DNA of 49,892 bases, taken from NCBI RefSeq assembly GCF_030063415.1, contig NZ_JASITA010000015.1, forward strand, positions 131,534 to 181,425, in the 5' to 3' direction. Within the stretch, counting starts at the first letter, position 1; each line of letters begins with the position of its first letter. Positions 32,013 through 41,166 of this stretch are shown in pieces. This DNA is from Streptomyces sp. H27-C3. GTDB lineage: Bacteria > Actinomycetota > Actinomycetes > Streptomycetales > Streptomycetaceae. The notes beneath the pieces are model-generated. The model ran no database searches, had not been told where the DNA came from, and saw only the letters and a list, made by a program, of their open reading frames with translations. The position numbers and the translations under genes are program-made.

Positions 32013-33050
32013 ATGAGCGCAGCCCACCCGCCGGGTCTCGATCCTGAGCAGTTGCGCGGTCTCCTCGACCGCGAGCGGCCTGGGCTGGTGAGCGGACCGC
32101 TCAGCGCCCGGCTGATCGAGGGCGGCCGGTCGAACCTGACGTACGCCGTCACCGACGGGCAGGCCCGGTGGGTCGTGCGCCGGCCGCCGCTGGGGCACGT
32201 GCTGGCCACCGCGCACGACATGAAGCGCGAGTTCCGGGTGATCAGCGCGCTGCACCCGACGGATGTGCCGGTGCCCGCGCCGGTGCTGCTGTGCGAGGAC
32301 GAGTCGGTGATCGGGTCGCCGTTCTACGTCATGGAGTTCGTCGAGGGGGTTCCGTACCGTACGGCCGAGGAACTGGCCGTCCTCGGTGCCGAGCGCACGC
32401 GTGGTGCGGTGCTCGACCTGGTCGACACCCTCGTCACCCTGCACTCCGTGGACCCCACCGCGGTCGGACTCGGCGACTTCGGGCGGCCCGAAGGCTTCCT
32501 CGGCCGGCAGTTGCGGCGCTGGGGCAAACAGCTCGACGCCTCCCGCAACCGTGACCTGCCCGGCATCGACGAGCTGCACGCCGCGCTCGGGCGCTCGCTG
32601 CCCGCCTCCCCCGCGCCGACCGTCGTGCACGGCGACTACCGGCTCGACAACGTCCTGATCGCCCCCACCGGAACCGACGGCAGCGACCGGATCACGGCCG
32701 TCCTGGACTGGGAGATGTCGACGCTCGGCGATCCGCTGACCGACCTCGGTCTGCTGGTGATGTACAGCTCGGAGCTGTCGCTCTCCGACTCGCCGATCAG
32801 CACGACCAGCGGCGCCCCAGGGCACCCGTCTGCGCGCGAGATCGTCGAGCGGTACGCAGCCGGGTCCGGCCGGGACACCTCCGCGATCGACTGGTACACG
32901 GCGTTCGCCTGGTTCAAGCTCGCCGTGATCCTGGAGGGCATCCACTACCGCTTCACGCTCGGGCAGACCGTCGGCCCCGGCTTCGACCAAATCGGCGATC
33001 TGGTCCCCGTCTTCATCGAGCACGGCCTCACGACCCTCCAAGAAGGCTGA
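32013..33050 (+). CDS. APH-fold phosphotransferase of acyl-CoA operon
   Basis: A 345-residue kinase-fold protein of the ACAD10/11-associated phosphotransferase group. N-lobe about 30-125 (LIEGGRSNLTYAV, RWVVRRPP). Catalytic loop VVHGDYRLDNVLI (about 208). Metal loop VLDWEMSTLGDPLTDL (about 232). In human ACAD10/11 this domain phosphorylates 4-hydroxyacyl-CoA so that the fused dehydrogenase can eliminate phosphate, giving breakdown of 4-hydroxy acids. Here the two domains are separate adjacent genes (6-nt gap). The start at 32013 (MSAAHPPGLD) has GGAGGTG upstream. A TetR operator lies 43 bp before it. Confidence 0.88.
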   Translation: MSAAHPPGLDPEQLRGLLDRERPGLVSGPLSARLIEGGRSNLTYAVTDGQARWVVRRPPLGHVLATAHDMKREFRVISALHPTDVPVPAPVLLCEDESVIGSPFYVMEFVEGVPYRTAEELAVLGAERTRGAVLDLVDTLVTLHSVDPTAVGLGDFGRPEGFLGRQLRRWGKQLDASRNRDLPGIDELHAALGRSLPASPAPTVVHGDYRLDNVLIAPTGTDGSDRITAVLDWEMSTLGDPLTDLGLLVMYSSELSLSDSPISTTSGAPGHPSAREIVERYAAGSGRDTSAIDWYTAFAWFKLAVILEGIHYRFTLGQTVGPGFDQIGDLVPVFIEHGLTTLQEG

Positions 33051-33056
33051 GACACC

Positions 33057-34271
33057 ATGGACTTCGCATTCGACGCGCGGACCGAAGAGCTCCGGACCCG
33101 ACTTCTCGCCTTCATGGACGAGTACGTGTATCCGGCCGAGACCGTCTCGCACGAGCAGCGCGGGCAGCTCGCCTCGCCCTGGGACACCCCGCAGATCGTC
33201 GAGGACCTCAAGGCCGAGGCCCGTCGGCAGGGGCTGTGGAACCTCTTCCTGCCGGACGCGGAGCACGGCGCCGGGCTCACCAACCTGCAGTACGCACCGC
33301 TGGCCGAGATCACCGGCCGCAGCCCGCACCTGGCGCCCACGGCTCTCAACTGCGCGGCCCCGGACACCGGGAACATGGAGGTGCTCGCCCAGTTCGCTAC
33401 CGACCGGCAGAAGAAGCAGTGGCTGGAGCCGCTGCTCGCCGGTGAGATCCGCTCGGCCTTCGCGATGACCGAGCCCGAGGTGGCCTCGTCGGACGCGACG
33501 AACATCCGGACGCGGATCGAGCGGGACGGCGAGGAGTACGTCGTCACCGGCCGCAAGTGGTACATCTCCGGTGCGATGAACCCGGACTGCAAGATCTTCA
33601 TCGTGATGGGCAAGACCGACCCGGACGGCGAGGACCCGCGCCGCCAGCAGTCGATGATCCTGGTGCCGCGCGACACGCCGGGGGTCGAGATCCGGCGGGC
33701 CATGCAGGTCTACGGGTACGAGGACCACTCACACGGCGGCCACGCCGAGGTCGTCTTCACCGGCGCGCGGGTGCCCGCCGCGAACCTGATCGGCGAGGAG
33801 GGCGGCGGCTTCGCCATCGCCCAGGCCCGCCTCGGCCCCGGCCGCATCCACCACTGCATGCGGCTGATCGGCATGGCCGAGCGGGCGATCGAGTTGATGT
33901 GCCGGCGGGCGGTGGAGCGGACGGCCTTCGGCAAGCCGATCGCCCAGCAGGGTGTCGTACAGAACTGGATCGCGGACTCGCGGGTCGCCGTCGAGCAGCT
34001 GCGGCTGCTGGTACTCAAGACCGCGTGGCTGATGGACACGGTGGGCAACCGGGGCGCGCACACCGAGATCCAGGCCATCAAGATCGCGACGCCGAGGGCG
34101 GTGGTCGACATCATCGACAAGGCGGTGCAGCTGCACGGCGCGGGCGGGGTCAGCCAGGACTTCCCGCTGGCGGAGCTGTGGGCGGGGGCGCGGACGCTGA
34201 AGCTGGCGGACGGGCCGGACGAGGTGCATCAGCGGTCGCTGGCCGGGCGGGAGCTGAAGAAGTACGTGTAG
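33057..34271 (+). CDS. Acyl-CoA dehydrogenase, ACAD10/11 type
   Basis: A 404-residue FAD enzyme. The N-terminal helical domain (about 1-125) is followed by the FAD-binding strands (AFAMTEPEVASSDATNI, VVTGRKWYISGAMNPDCKIF) and the C-terminal helical domain (LGPGRIHHCMRLIGMAERAI, FGKPIAQQGVVQ, QLHGAGGVSQDFPLAELWAG, ADGPDEVH). The pattern is that of the ACAD10/11 subfamily rather than the short-chain ACADs. It is co-transcribed with the phosphotransferase and ends just before a long hairpin. The proposed role is processing of hydroxylated or branched acyl-CoAs. Confidence 0.92.
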   Translation: MDFAFDARTEELRTRLLAFMDEYVYPAETVSHEQRGQLASPWDTPQIVEDLKAEARRQGLWNLFLPDAEHGAGLTNLQYAPLAEITGRSPHLAPTALNCAAPDTGNMEVLAQFATDRQKKQWLEPLLAGEIRSAFAMTEPEVASSDATNIRTRIERDGEEYVVTGRKWYISGAMNPDCKIFIVMGKTDPDGEDPRRQQSMILVPRDTPGVEIRRAMQVYGYEDHSHGGHAEVVFTGARVPAANLIGEEGGGFAIAQARLGPGRIHHCMRLIGMAERAIELMCRRAVERTAFGKPIAQQGVVQNWIADSRVAVEQLRLLVLKTAWLMDTVGNRGAHTEIQAIKIATPRAVVDIIDKAVQLHGAGGVSQDFPLAELWAGARTLKLADGPDEVHQRSLAGRELKKYV

Positions 34272-34290
34272 GGCGGGGCAAGCCCCCGGA

Positions 34291-34353
34291 CAAACGCCGG
34301 ACGGGCTGAAAGATTGCCGTATGCGGCAACCTTCAGCGCCCGTCCGGCGTTTG
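34291..34353. terminator. Composite terminator from paired dispersed repeats
   Basis: CAAACGCCGGACGGGC (34291-34306) pairs over 16 bp with 34338-34353; inside it a second small stem TTGCCG/CGGCAA forms. It lies between the convergent ACAD and TetR genes and is built from the same dispersed unit found at 29005-29222. Confidence 0.75.
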
Positions 34354-34406
34354 AGGACCGGGGTCTGGAAGGGGCGGGTTCGGGGCGCAGCGACGCCCCC
34401 GCGCCC

Positions 34407-35000
34407 CTACGGCCGCAACGCCCGCAGCAGCAGGTCCGCCAAGTGGTCCGCGACCTGCTGCTGCGTGAGCGGCCCGTTCGGGCGATACCAGGTCGACAGG
34501 TGATGCACAGAGCCGAAGTGGTAGTCGACGACCAGATCCGCCGGCGTGGCCAGCGAGAACACCCCGTTCTTCTGCCCCTCTTCGACCAGCGCCCGGAACC
34601 GCTCGTGGTAGCGCCGCCGCTCCGCCCGCACCTGCTTGTCCTTCTCCGGACTCAGGTGGTGCATGGAGCGGAAGAAGATCGACGCGTCGTCGAGGTTGTC
34701 GATGGTGGTGACGACCACGTCCGCCGCCGCGTCCCGCAGCCGCTGCTCCACCGGCGCGTCCGCGTCCGCGAAGGCGTCGAGGCGCTCCTGCTGGAGGCGG
34801 AGCACGCGCGCGTACACCTCGTGCAGCAGGTCGTCCTTGGAGCCGAAGTAGTGGTAGAGCGCACCCTTGGTGACACCCGCCGCCTCGACGATCTCCTGGA
34901 CGGAGGTGCGGTCGTAACCGCGCTCGGCGAACAGGCGGGTGGCGGCGGCCAGCAGCCTCTGGGGGACGGGAATGCCGCTCCCGTCCGTCGTCCTGGCCAT
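34407..35000 (-). CDS. TetR/AcrR regulator of the acyl-CoA module
   Basis: A 197-residue repressor. Helix-turn-helix at about residues 14-60 (RLLAAATRLFAERGYDRTSV, QEIVEAAGVTKGALYHYFGS). The rest is the helical ligand domain (TetR_C of the FadR/KstR-like kind), likely binding an acyl-CoA. The start at 35000 (MARTTDGSG) follows the AMP-ligase gene by 34 nt, so it is the last gene of an SDR-ligase-TetR operon whose promoter carries the shared operator; autoregulation plus control of the 32013 operon follows from that. Confidence 0.88.
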   Translation of the reverse strand: MARTTDGSGIPVPQRLLAAATRLFAERGYDRTSVQEIVEAAGVTKGALYHYFGSKDDLLHEVYARVLRLQQERLDAFADADAPVEQRLRDAAADVVVTTIDNLDDASIFFRSMHHLSPEKDKQVRAERRRYHERFRALVEEGQKNGVFSLATPADLVVDYHFGSVHHLSTWYRPNGPLTQQQVADHLADLLLRALRP

Positions 35001-35034
35001 TGCCGCCACCTGCCTTTCGTCGAAGAGTCGGTGT

Positions 35035-36690
35035 TCAGGAGCGGGAACGCAGTTCCCGCCTGAGGATCTTCCCACTCGCCGTCTTCGGAAGCTCGGGCAG
35101 GATCTCCACTTGGCGCGGGTACTTGTACGCGGCCAGCCGTTCCTCGCAGTACGCGGAGATCTCCTCCGGCGTGGCGCCGTCTCCGGGGCGCAGGCTGACG
35201 TACGCCTTGACGCTCTCCCCGCGGTACGCGTCCGGGATGCCGACGACGGCCGCCTCACGCACCGCCGGGTGGGTGTAGAGCACGTCCTCGACCTCGCGCG
35301 GCCAGACCTTGAAGCCGGACGCGTTGATCATGTCCTTCTTGCGGTCGACGACATAGAGCCAGCCGTCCGCGTCCATGAAACCGATGTCCCCGGTGCGCAG
35401 TTCGCCGTCCGGGAAGGCCTCGGCGGTGGCTTCGGGGCGGCGCCAGTAGCCGGAGGCGACCTGCGGGCCGCGCACCAGGATCTCGCCCTGTTCGCCGAAC
35501 GGCACCTCGTCGCCCTTCTCGTCCACGATCCGTACGACCGTGTCGGGGCCGGGCACGCCCACCGAGAGCGTCCCGGAGACCGGGTCGACCGGGGCCTCCT
35601 TCTCGGGCGGCACCGAGGCGCAGGGCGCGGTGCACTCGGTGAGTCCGTAGCCGTTGCGGATGTACGGGCCGAAGCCCACCCGGAACTTCTCCACCAGGGC
35701 GGGCGGCACCGGCGCCCCGCCCGAGGAGATCACCTGGAAGGACTCGAAGTGGTCCCGGGAGACGCCGGGGGTGGCGGCCAGTGCCATGAAGGCGGTGGAC
35801 GGGCCGACCGTGTACGCCGGGCGGTGCTCGGTGAAGGCGTCGAGCACGACGCCCGGATGGAAGCGGTAGGCCAGTACGAGGGTGCCCGCGTTGGCGATGC
35901 AGGCGGCCAGTTCGCAGACCATGCCGGTGATGTGGAAGAGGGGCGCGAGCGCGAAGTAGCGCGCCCCCTCCTCGATCGGGTGGCCGACCCGCTGGCGCTC
36001 GGCGTTGACCATGATGTTGCCGTGGGCGTTCATGGCGCCCTTGGGGGCGCCGCTGGTGCCCGATGTGTAGCTGATCAGCGCCACGTCGGTGGAGCTCAAC
36101 TCGCGGTCCGGAGGGGCAGGCGCGCCCTGGCGGGCGACGGCCACCAGGTCCTCGGCGTCCTCGGCCTGCGGCTGCCGCTCGAAGGTGAGGACGCGCTCGT
36201 CGTTCCTGGTCTGGAAGTCCAGTTCGCAGGCGGTGAGGGCGATGCGGACGGGAGAGTTCGCGACGGTGTCACGCAGATAAGCCGCCCACGCGCGGTCCGT
36301 GCAGATCAGTGCGCTCACTTCGGCGTCCGCCAGTACGTGGGCCACCTCGGCCGACTTGTACATGGGGTTGACCGGCACGACGGTGGCGCCGGCCTTCCAG
36401 GCGCCGAGCAGCGCGATCACGAAGTGCGGGGTGTTCTGCAGCATGACAGCGACCCGGTCGCCGCGCCGCAGCCCCTTCGCCGCCAGATGACCCGCGACGG
36501 AGTCGGACAGTGCGTCGATTTCCCGGTAGGTCAGCCGGCCGTCGAAGTAGGTGAGGGCCGGGTGTTCGGGAGCGCGGGCAACGGCGGCGCGAAAGGCGTG
36601 CGGCACGCTCGGCGCGGGCTGTACGGGCGCCCGTTGGGCCTCGCTGAGCTGCGCGAGCCAGGGCTTGGCCGCATAAATCGACGCGCTCAT
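35035..36690 (-). CDS. AMP-forming long-chain acyl-CoA ligase
   Basis: A 551-residue ANL-superfamily adenylating enzyme. P-loop YTSGTSGAPKGAM (about residue 190), aromatic motif NGYGLTECT (about 335), TGDIGFMD (about 425), hinge DRKKDMI (about 442), and the C-terminal catalytic lysine in PKTASGKILRREL (about 535). It activates a carboxylic acid to acyl-CoA, feeding the dehydrogenases of the module. The start at 36690 (MSASIYAAKPW) overlaps the SDR stop by 4 nt, giving coupled translation. Chain-length preference unknown. Confidence 0.93.
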   Translation of the reverse strand: MSASIYAAKPWLAQLSEAQRAPVQPAPSVPHAFRAAVARAPEHPALTYFDGRLTYREIDALSDSVAGHLAAKGLRRGDRVAVMLQNTPHFVIALLGAWKAGATVVPVNPMYKSAEVAHVLADAEVSALICTDRAWAAYLRDTVANSPVRIALTACELDFQTRNDERVLTFERQPQAEDAEDLVAVARQGAPAPPDRELSSTDVALISYTSGTSGAPKGAMNAHGNIMVNAERQRVGHPIEEGARYFALAPLFHITGMVCELAACIANAGTLVLAYRFHPGVVLDAFTEHRPAYTVGPSTAFMALAATPGVSRDHFESFQVISSGGAPVPPALVEKFRVGFGPYIRNGYGLTECTAPCASVPPEKEAPVDPVSGTLSVGVPGPDTVVRIVDEKGDEVPFGEQGEILVRGPQVASGYWRRPEATAEAFPDGELRTGDIGFMDADGWLYVVDRKKDMINASGFKVWPREVEDVLYTHPAVREAAVVGIPDAYRGESVKAYVSLRPGDGATPEEISAYCEERLAAYKYPRQVEILPELPKTASGKILRRELRSRS

Positions 36691-37451
36691 CCGGCGGCCC
36701 CTTCCCACTTCTGCTGGAGGTGGTTCATGCCGGACAGCCAGCGGTCCGGGTTCTCGGCGCGCGCCTGGTAGTACCCGGCGACCTCGGGGTGCGGCAGGAT
36801 CAGGAACCGGTCGGCGGCCATCCCGTCGAAGAGCGCGTCCGCGACGTCCTCCGGCTCGATGGCGGTCGGCGCGAGCACCAGTTCACCGGCCGAGCCCGCC
36901 GCGGTCAGCATGTCGGTGCGTACGCCCTGCGGGCAGATCGCGTGCACCTTGACGCCGCGGTGGCGGTAGGTCAGCGACAGCCACTCGGCGTACGCGAGCG
37001 CGCCGTGCTTGCTGACGCTGTACGGCGCGGCGCCGACCATGGTGAGCAGTCCGGCGGCGGAGACGGTGGAGACGAAGCGGCCAGTGCCGCGCTCCAGCCA
37101 GTCGGGCAGCAGCGCGCGGGACGCCCTGACGTGGGCCATCACATTGACGTCCCAGGCGGCGGCCCAGACCTCTTCGTCGGCGAAGGCGTCGCCCGGCGAG
37201 GCGAGGCCCGCGTTGGCGCAGTAGACGTCGATGGTGCCGCCGAGTGCGTCGCGGGCCTCGTCGACGATGGTGGAGGCGTCCCCGGCGACGGCGATCGCGC
37301 CGGTCTCGTCGGCGATCGCCTTGATCTTCTGCGCGTCGAGGTCATTGACGACGACCCGTGCGCCCTCCGCCGCGAATCTGCGGGCGAGGGCGGCTCCGAT
37401 GCCGCCTCCCGCTCCCGTGACCACAACACTGGCGCCCTGGAACGTACTCAC
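36687..37451 (-). CDS. SDR-family oxidoreductase
   Basis: A 254-residue short-chain dehydrogenase. Cofactor motif VVVTGAGGGIGAALARRFA (residues about 8-26), the acidic VVNDLD strand end (NAD preference), CANAG, the catalytic Ser in STVSAAG, and YSVSK. GTG start at 37451 (VSTFQGASVV). First gene of an operon with acyl-CoA ligase and TetR. It probably oxidises a 3-hydroxyacyl-CoA or alcohol intermediate. The TetR operator lies 41 bp upstream. Confidence 0.9.
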   Translation of the reverse strand: MSTFQGASVVVTGAGGGIGAALARRFAAEGARVVVNDLDAQKIKAIADETGAIAVAGDASTIVDEARDALGGTIDVYCANAGLASPGDAFADEEVWAAAWDVNVMAHVRASRALLPDWLERGTGRFVSTVSAAGLLTMVGAAPYSVSKHGALAYAEWLSLTYRHRGVKVHAICPQGVRTDMLTAAGSAGELVLAPTAIEPEDVADALFDGMAADRFLILPHPEVAGYYQARAENPDRWLSGMNHLQQKWEGAAG

Positions 37452-37485
37452 GTGCGACCCGCCTCCCGATGCCGACAACCTCAAC

Positions 37486-37505
37486 AGACTAACCAGTCGG
37501 TATGT
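37486..37505. promoter_or_regulatory. TetR operator before the SDR operon
   Basis: On the minus strand the site reads CATACCGACTGGTTAGTC: one perfect CCGAC half-site and one degenerate half (GTTAG). It shares 13 identical bases with the operator at 31952-31970 and has the same distance to the start codon (about 41-43 bp). Confidence 0.7.
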
Positions 37506-37620
37506 CGTGGCGAAAGGGGTGGAGGGCCGTGAACCGCCGTGTGCGGCACGTTCCCCGTGGCCTGTCCACACGCTAGCGTGCGTGGCCATGACAGACAGTG
37601 CCGATATCGGAGGTAGTGGG

Positions 37621-38880
37621 ATGAGCCTGTCCAGACGGGGACTGCTGGCCGTGACGGGAGCCGCGGGAGCGGTGGGGGCGTTCGCCACCACCAAGGGCGC
37701 CGCCGCCGTGGGCAAGCAGGGCGGCGGGCGCGGTCGTGTGCGTACCGGCTTCGACCGGCTGGCCGCCGACGGGTACGACCTCCTCGACGGGCAGCGGGTC
37801 GGCGTCGTCACCAACCCGACGGGCACCACCTCCGGCGTGCGCCACATCGTGGATGTGATGCACGCCGACGACCGGGTCGACCTGACCGCCGTCTTCGGAC
37901 CCGAGCACGGTTTTCGCGGCACCGCCCAGGCGGGCGGGTCCGAGGGTCGCTACGACGACCCGGCGACCGGGCTGCCCGTCTACGACACGTATCTGAAGAG
38001 CGGCAAGCCGCTCGCGGACATCTTCACGGCGTCCGGTGTGGACACCGTGGTCTTCGACATCCAGGACGCCGGGGCGCGCTTCTACACGTACATCTGGACG
38101 CTCTACGACTGCATGGTGGCGGCCTCGCTCGCGGGCAAGCGCTTCGTGGTGCTCGACCGGCCCAATCCGGTGACGGGGCGGGCCGCGCTTGGCCCGGTGC
38201 TCGACAGGGCGTTCGCGACGTTCGTGGGGCGCGAGCCGATCGCGCAGGCGCACGGCATGACCGTGACCGAGCTGGCGCGGCTGTTCAACGGCGAGTTCCT
38301 GACGACCCCGGTGCCACTGGAGACGGTGAAGATGTCGGGGTGGCGGCGCTCGGACTTCTTCGACGAGACGGGCCTGCCCTGGGTGCCGCCGAGCCCCAAC
38401 ATGCCGACTCCGGAGACCGCCCTGGTCTACTCAGGTACGTGTCTCTTCGAGGGCACCAACCTGTCGGAGGGGCGGGGCACCACTCGGCCCTTCGAGCTGC
38501 TGGGCGCCGAGGGCATCGACCGGCGCTGGGCGGAGGCCGCGAACGCGGCGGGGCTCGGGGGCGTGGACTTCCGCGAGGCGTACTTCGCGCCGACGTTCTC
38601 GAAGTTCCAGGGCAAGACGATCGGCGGCGTCCAGCTGCATGTGCACGACCGTCAGGCGTTCGACCCGGTGCGCACCGGCATCGGCCTGCTGGTGACGGCG
38701 AAGAAGAGCTGGAGCGGCTTCGCCTGGCGCCCCGACAACTGGATCGACAAGCTGACGGGCAACACCCGGGTCCGCACGATGATCGACGCGGGCGCGGGGA
38801 CGGACGAGGTGGTCGGGGCCTGGCGGAGCGACCTCGCCGCGTTCAGGGCCGTGCGCCGGGAGTATCTGCTCTACCGGTGA
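37621..38880 (+). CDS. Secreted NamZ-type muramidase (DUF1343, GH171)
   Basis: A 419-residue exported protein of the DUF1343 family, whose characterised member NamZ is an exo-beta-N-acetylmuramidase (GH171). A twin-arginine-type signal is at residues about 3-30 (MSLSRRGLLAVTGAAGAVGA). Family blocks: RVGVVTNPTGTTS, FGPEHGFRG, VFDIQDAGARFYTYIWTLYD, DRPNPVTG, PSPNMPT, GTNLSEGRGTTRPFE. The start at 37621 is chosen for GGAGGT 6 nt upstream and the immediate RR signal; an ATG 11 codons earlier has no RBS. It would release MurNAc from wall fragments for recycling. Confidence 0.88.
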   Translation: MSLSRRGLLAVTGAAGAVGAFATTKGAAAVGKQGGGRGRVRTGFDRLAADGYDLLDGQRVGVVTNPTGTTSGVRHIVDVMHADDRVDLTAVFGPEHGFRGTAQAGGSEGRYDDPATGLPVYDTYLKSGKPLADIFTASGVDTVVFDIQDAGARFYTYIWTLYDCMVAASLAGKRFVVLDRPNPVTGRAALGPVLDRAFATFVGREPIAQAHGMTVTELARLFNGEFLTTPVPLETVKMSGWRRSDFFDETGLPWVPPSPNMPTPETALVYSGTCLFEGTNLSEGRGTTRPFELLGAEGIDRRWAEAANAAGLGGVDFREAYFAPTFSKFQGKTIGGVQLHVHDRQAFDPVRTGIGLLVTAKKSWSGFAWRPDNWIDKLTGNTRVRTMIDAGAGTDEVVGAWRSDLAAFRAVRREYLLYR

Positions 38881-38994
38881 CGGCGCCGCGCGTGGGAGTG
38901 GTGCGGGCCGGCCTTGCCGCGCGTATGGCCCATCCTCCGGTCCCGCGGGATGCTGAACTTCCCAGCGTGCCCGCGTGGACCGGAGGGATGGGTC

Positions 38995-40308
38995 ATGGTG
39001 AATGTGGGTGTGGAGCCGTACCGGGAAGTGACGTTCGACGCCGACGGTGACATCGACGTACGACAGCGCGATCGTCTCGCCGAACTCGACGTCACCGACC
39101 TGGTGATGTTCGCGCACGGCTGGAACAACGACCGCAGGACGGCCAATCGGCTGTACGACCGCTTCCTCGCCCCCTTCCCCGGCCTGATGGCCGACGAGCC
39201 GGGCGTCCGGCTCGGCTACGTGGGGATCATGTGGCCGTCGATCAGGTTCGCGGACGAGCCGATCCCGGACTTCGAGCCGCGCGGCGCGGTGGCCCCGCGG
39301 GTCTCTCCGGGCCTCGACGACGCGACGCGGCAGGCGCTGGTCCAGGCCTTCCCTGGCCGTGAGCAGCTCGTGGAGCGGCTGGCCGCGCTGCTCGACGAGT
39401 GCCCGGAGGAGCGGACGGCGTTCGACGAATTCGGCATGCTGATACGCCAGTTGGTGGAGGAGCCGCAGGACCGGCTCGCCGTACTGTTCGGCTCGGACAT
39501 CGAGTCGGAGGATCACCCGCAGAGCGATCCGATGATGCTGCACGAGGACACGCTCGCGGTGTGCGTCGGGTTCACCGACGCGCTGGAGGAGGCAGGCGCG
39601 GACCTGGACGCGGGTTCGGCTCCCGGCATCACGCTGGGCGGCGGCCTGAAGAAGGTCTGGAACGGGGCGAAGGAGCTGTTGCGCCAGGCGACGTACTACG
39701 CGATGAAGCGGCGGTCCGGAACGGTCGGCCGGCTGGGGCTCGGGCCGCTGCTCGGGGAGCTGGCGCGGACCTCGCCCTCGATGCGGGTGCATCTGGTCGG
39801 TCACAGTCAGGGCGCCAGGGTGGTGTCGTTCGCACTGCACGGCCTGCCCGAGGGTGTGCGGAATGTGAAGTCCGTGACGCTGCTCCAAGGAGCCTTCTCG
39901 CACTACGCGTTCGCCGGTCGTCTGCCGCACTCGATGCGTGGTGGCGGTGCGCTGCGTGACGCACAGCGGCGGATCGACGGACCTCTGGTCGCCTGCTATT
40001 CGCACCACGACACGGCGCTCGGGGTGATCTATCCGCTGGCGTCGCGGCTGGCCGGGGACGCGGTGGGGCTGATCGCGCCGCACAACCAGTGGGGTGCGGT
40101 CGGTTACGACGGGGTGCAGGCGGTGGCGGACACCCCGACGCTCACCGTCGCGCAGGCCCTGCGCCAGGGCATGCCGGACCGGGGGTGCGTGAATGTCGAC
40201 GCGTCCGCGCTGGTACGGCGCGGCGGCCCGCCGGCGGGGGCGCACAACGACGTCTGTCACGCCGATCTGGCGCGGGTGGTGCTGGCGGCGGGGCGCGTGG
40301 GACGCTGA
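38995..40308 (+). CDS. Serine hydrolase (alpha/beta-hydrolase fold)
   Basis: A 437-residue cytoplasmic protein with an alpha/beta-hydrolase core: oxyanion-side strand VMFAHGWNNDRRTANRLYD (about residues 38-56), the nucleophile elbow HLVGHSQGARVVS (about 262), an acid near CYSHHDTALGVIYPL and a late His in GAHNDVCHADLARV. A large helical insertion separates strand and elbow (about 90-250). The ATG at 38995 follows GGAGG at 8 nt. It could be a lipase/esterase or an effector-like hydrolase; I cannot tell the substrate. Confidence 0.75.
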   Translation: MVNVGVEPYREVTFDADGDIDVRQRDRLAELDVTDLVMFAHGWNNDRRTANRLYDRFLAPFPGLMADEPGVRLGYVGIMWPSIRFADEPIPDFEPRGAVAPRVSPGLDDATRQALVQAFPGREQLVERLAALLDECPEERTAFDEFGMLIRQLVEEPQDRLAVLFGSDIESEDHPQSDPMMLHEDTLAVCVGFTDALEEAGADLDAGSAPGITLGGGLKKVWNGAKELLRQATYYAMKRRSGTVGRLGLGPLLGELARTSPSMRVHLVGHSQGARVVSFALHGLPEGVRNVKSVTLLQGAFSHYAFAGRLPHSMRGGGALRDAQRRIDGPLVACYSHHDTALGVIYPLASRLAGDAVGLIAPHNQWGAVGYDGVQAVADTPTLTVAQALRQGMPDRGCVNVDASALVRRGGPPAGAHNDVCHADLARVVLAAGRVGR

Positions 40309-40455
40309 TCATCGGGGGCCGAGCGTCGTACACGCGTCTCACGATGTAGACGAAATACCGCTTATGAGGCCCATTTGTTTTTCGATGGAGCCGAATCGGG
40401 CACCCGTACGTCCATTCCATGACGCCGAAGTACCAGCGACGGAGGTGGCAGTGCG

Positions 40456-41067
40456 ATGGCCGGTTTCCGGAGTCTTGCGAGACAGGTGCGCGACCCGCGG
40501 TGCGATCTTGCCCTGCGGCGATATTCGCTACGTAAATGCCTGGAACGATTTGCCCCTTATGGTCACCGGGCGACCTGGGACCACCTGTGCTCACGGCACA
40601 GGATCGAACCGGAGGACAGGGCGCCCGATCCGGTGCGGCTGGTGGCCGCGCTCGACGAATTGGAGGAAGCGCGGGCCGTCTGGCTCGGCTACGAGGAGGA
40701 GTTCGCGGAGCGCCGCAAACGCGAGAAGCACGACGGGCTGCGGCAGCCCGGCTCGTTCGACGACTGGCACCGACGCACCTGGGGAGGGTGCGGTACGGCG
40801 GTGTGCCCCGATCCCGCGGTCCATCCGACGGCGCCGCTCGGCGACGTACTGCGACGGCTGATCTCCGCCCTGGAGGCGGACCCCGGCGCACGGTGCCCGG
40901 CGTGCACGGAGAGCCGGATCGTCTGGACGCAGGATCTCGACCATGAACCCTGGTTCGGGCCCGTCTGCGCGAGCTGCGGCATTCTGGTGCCCCGGCCGGT
41001 TCTGACCTCGGCGGCCCTGGCGGAGTCCAAGAGGGTACGGCGCAAGGACTTGGCGTCGGTGGCGTGA
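40456..41067 (+). CDS. Hypothetical protein with C-terminal zinc ribbon
   Basis: A 203-residue basic protein. The C-terminus has a probable zinc ribbon, CPACTESRIVW and PVCASCGI (about residues 150-178; two CxxC pairs). Two more cysteines (WGGCGTAVCPD, about 110) could form another site. The N-terminal part is helical and Arg-rich. I do not recognise the family; nucleic-acid binding is plausible. The 147 bp upstream is AT-rich and probably holds its promoter; GGAGG precedes the ATG. Confidence 0.65.
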   Translation: MAGFRSLARQVRDPRCDLALRRYSLRKCLERFAPYGHRATWDHLCSRHRIEPEDRAPDPVRLVAALDELEEARAVWLGYEEEFAERRKREKHDGLRQPGSFDDWHRRTWGGCGTAVCPDPAVHPTAPLGDVLRRLISALEADPGARCPACTESRIVWTQDLDHEPWFGPVCASCGILVPRPVLTSAALAESKRVRRKDLASVA

Positions 41068-41166
41068 GGGCGCGCGGACGCGGCGCCGCTGTGGACGCCG
41101 GCTCGGTCGGTTCCCGGCTCTTCCTCCGGGGGTAGCCGCGCCACCGGTGAACGGCGGCGTTCTCAG

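Noticed and set aside
32013..34271. Aminoglycoside resistance gene beside a dehydrogenase
   Set aside because: The phosphotransferase belongs to the acyl-CoA-dehydrogenase-associated group by motifs and by operon partner, not to antibiotic kinases.
36687..37922. Longer SDR protein starting at 37922
   Set aside because: The extra 157 residues read antisense through the start of the muramidase gene and its promoter; the Rossmann fold begins at the GTG at 37451.
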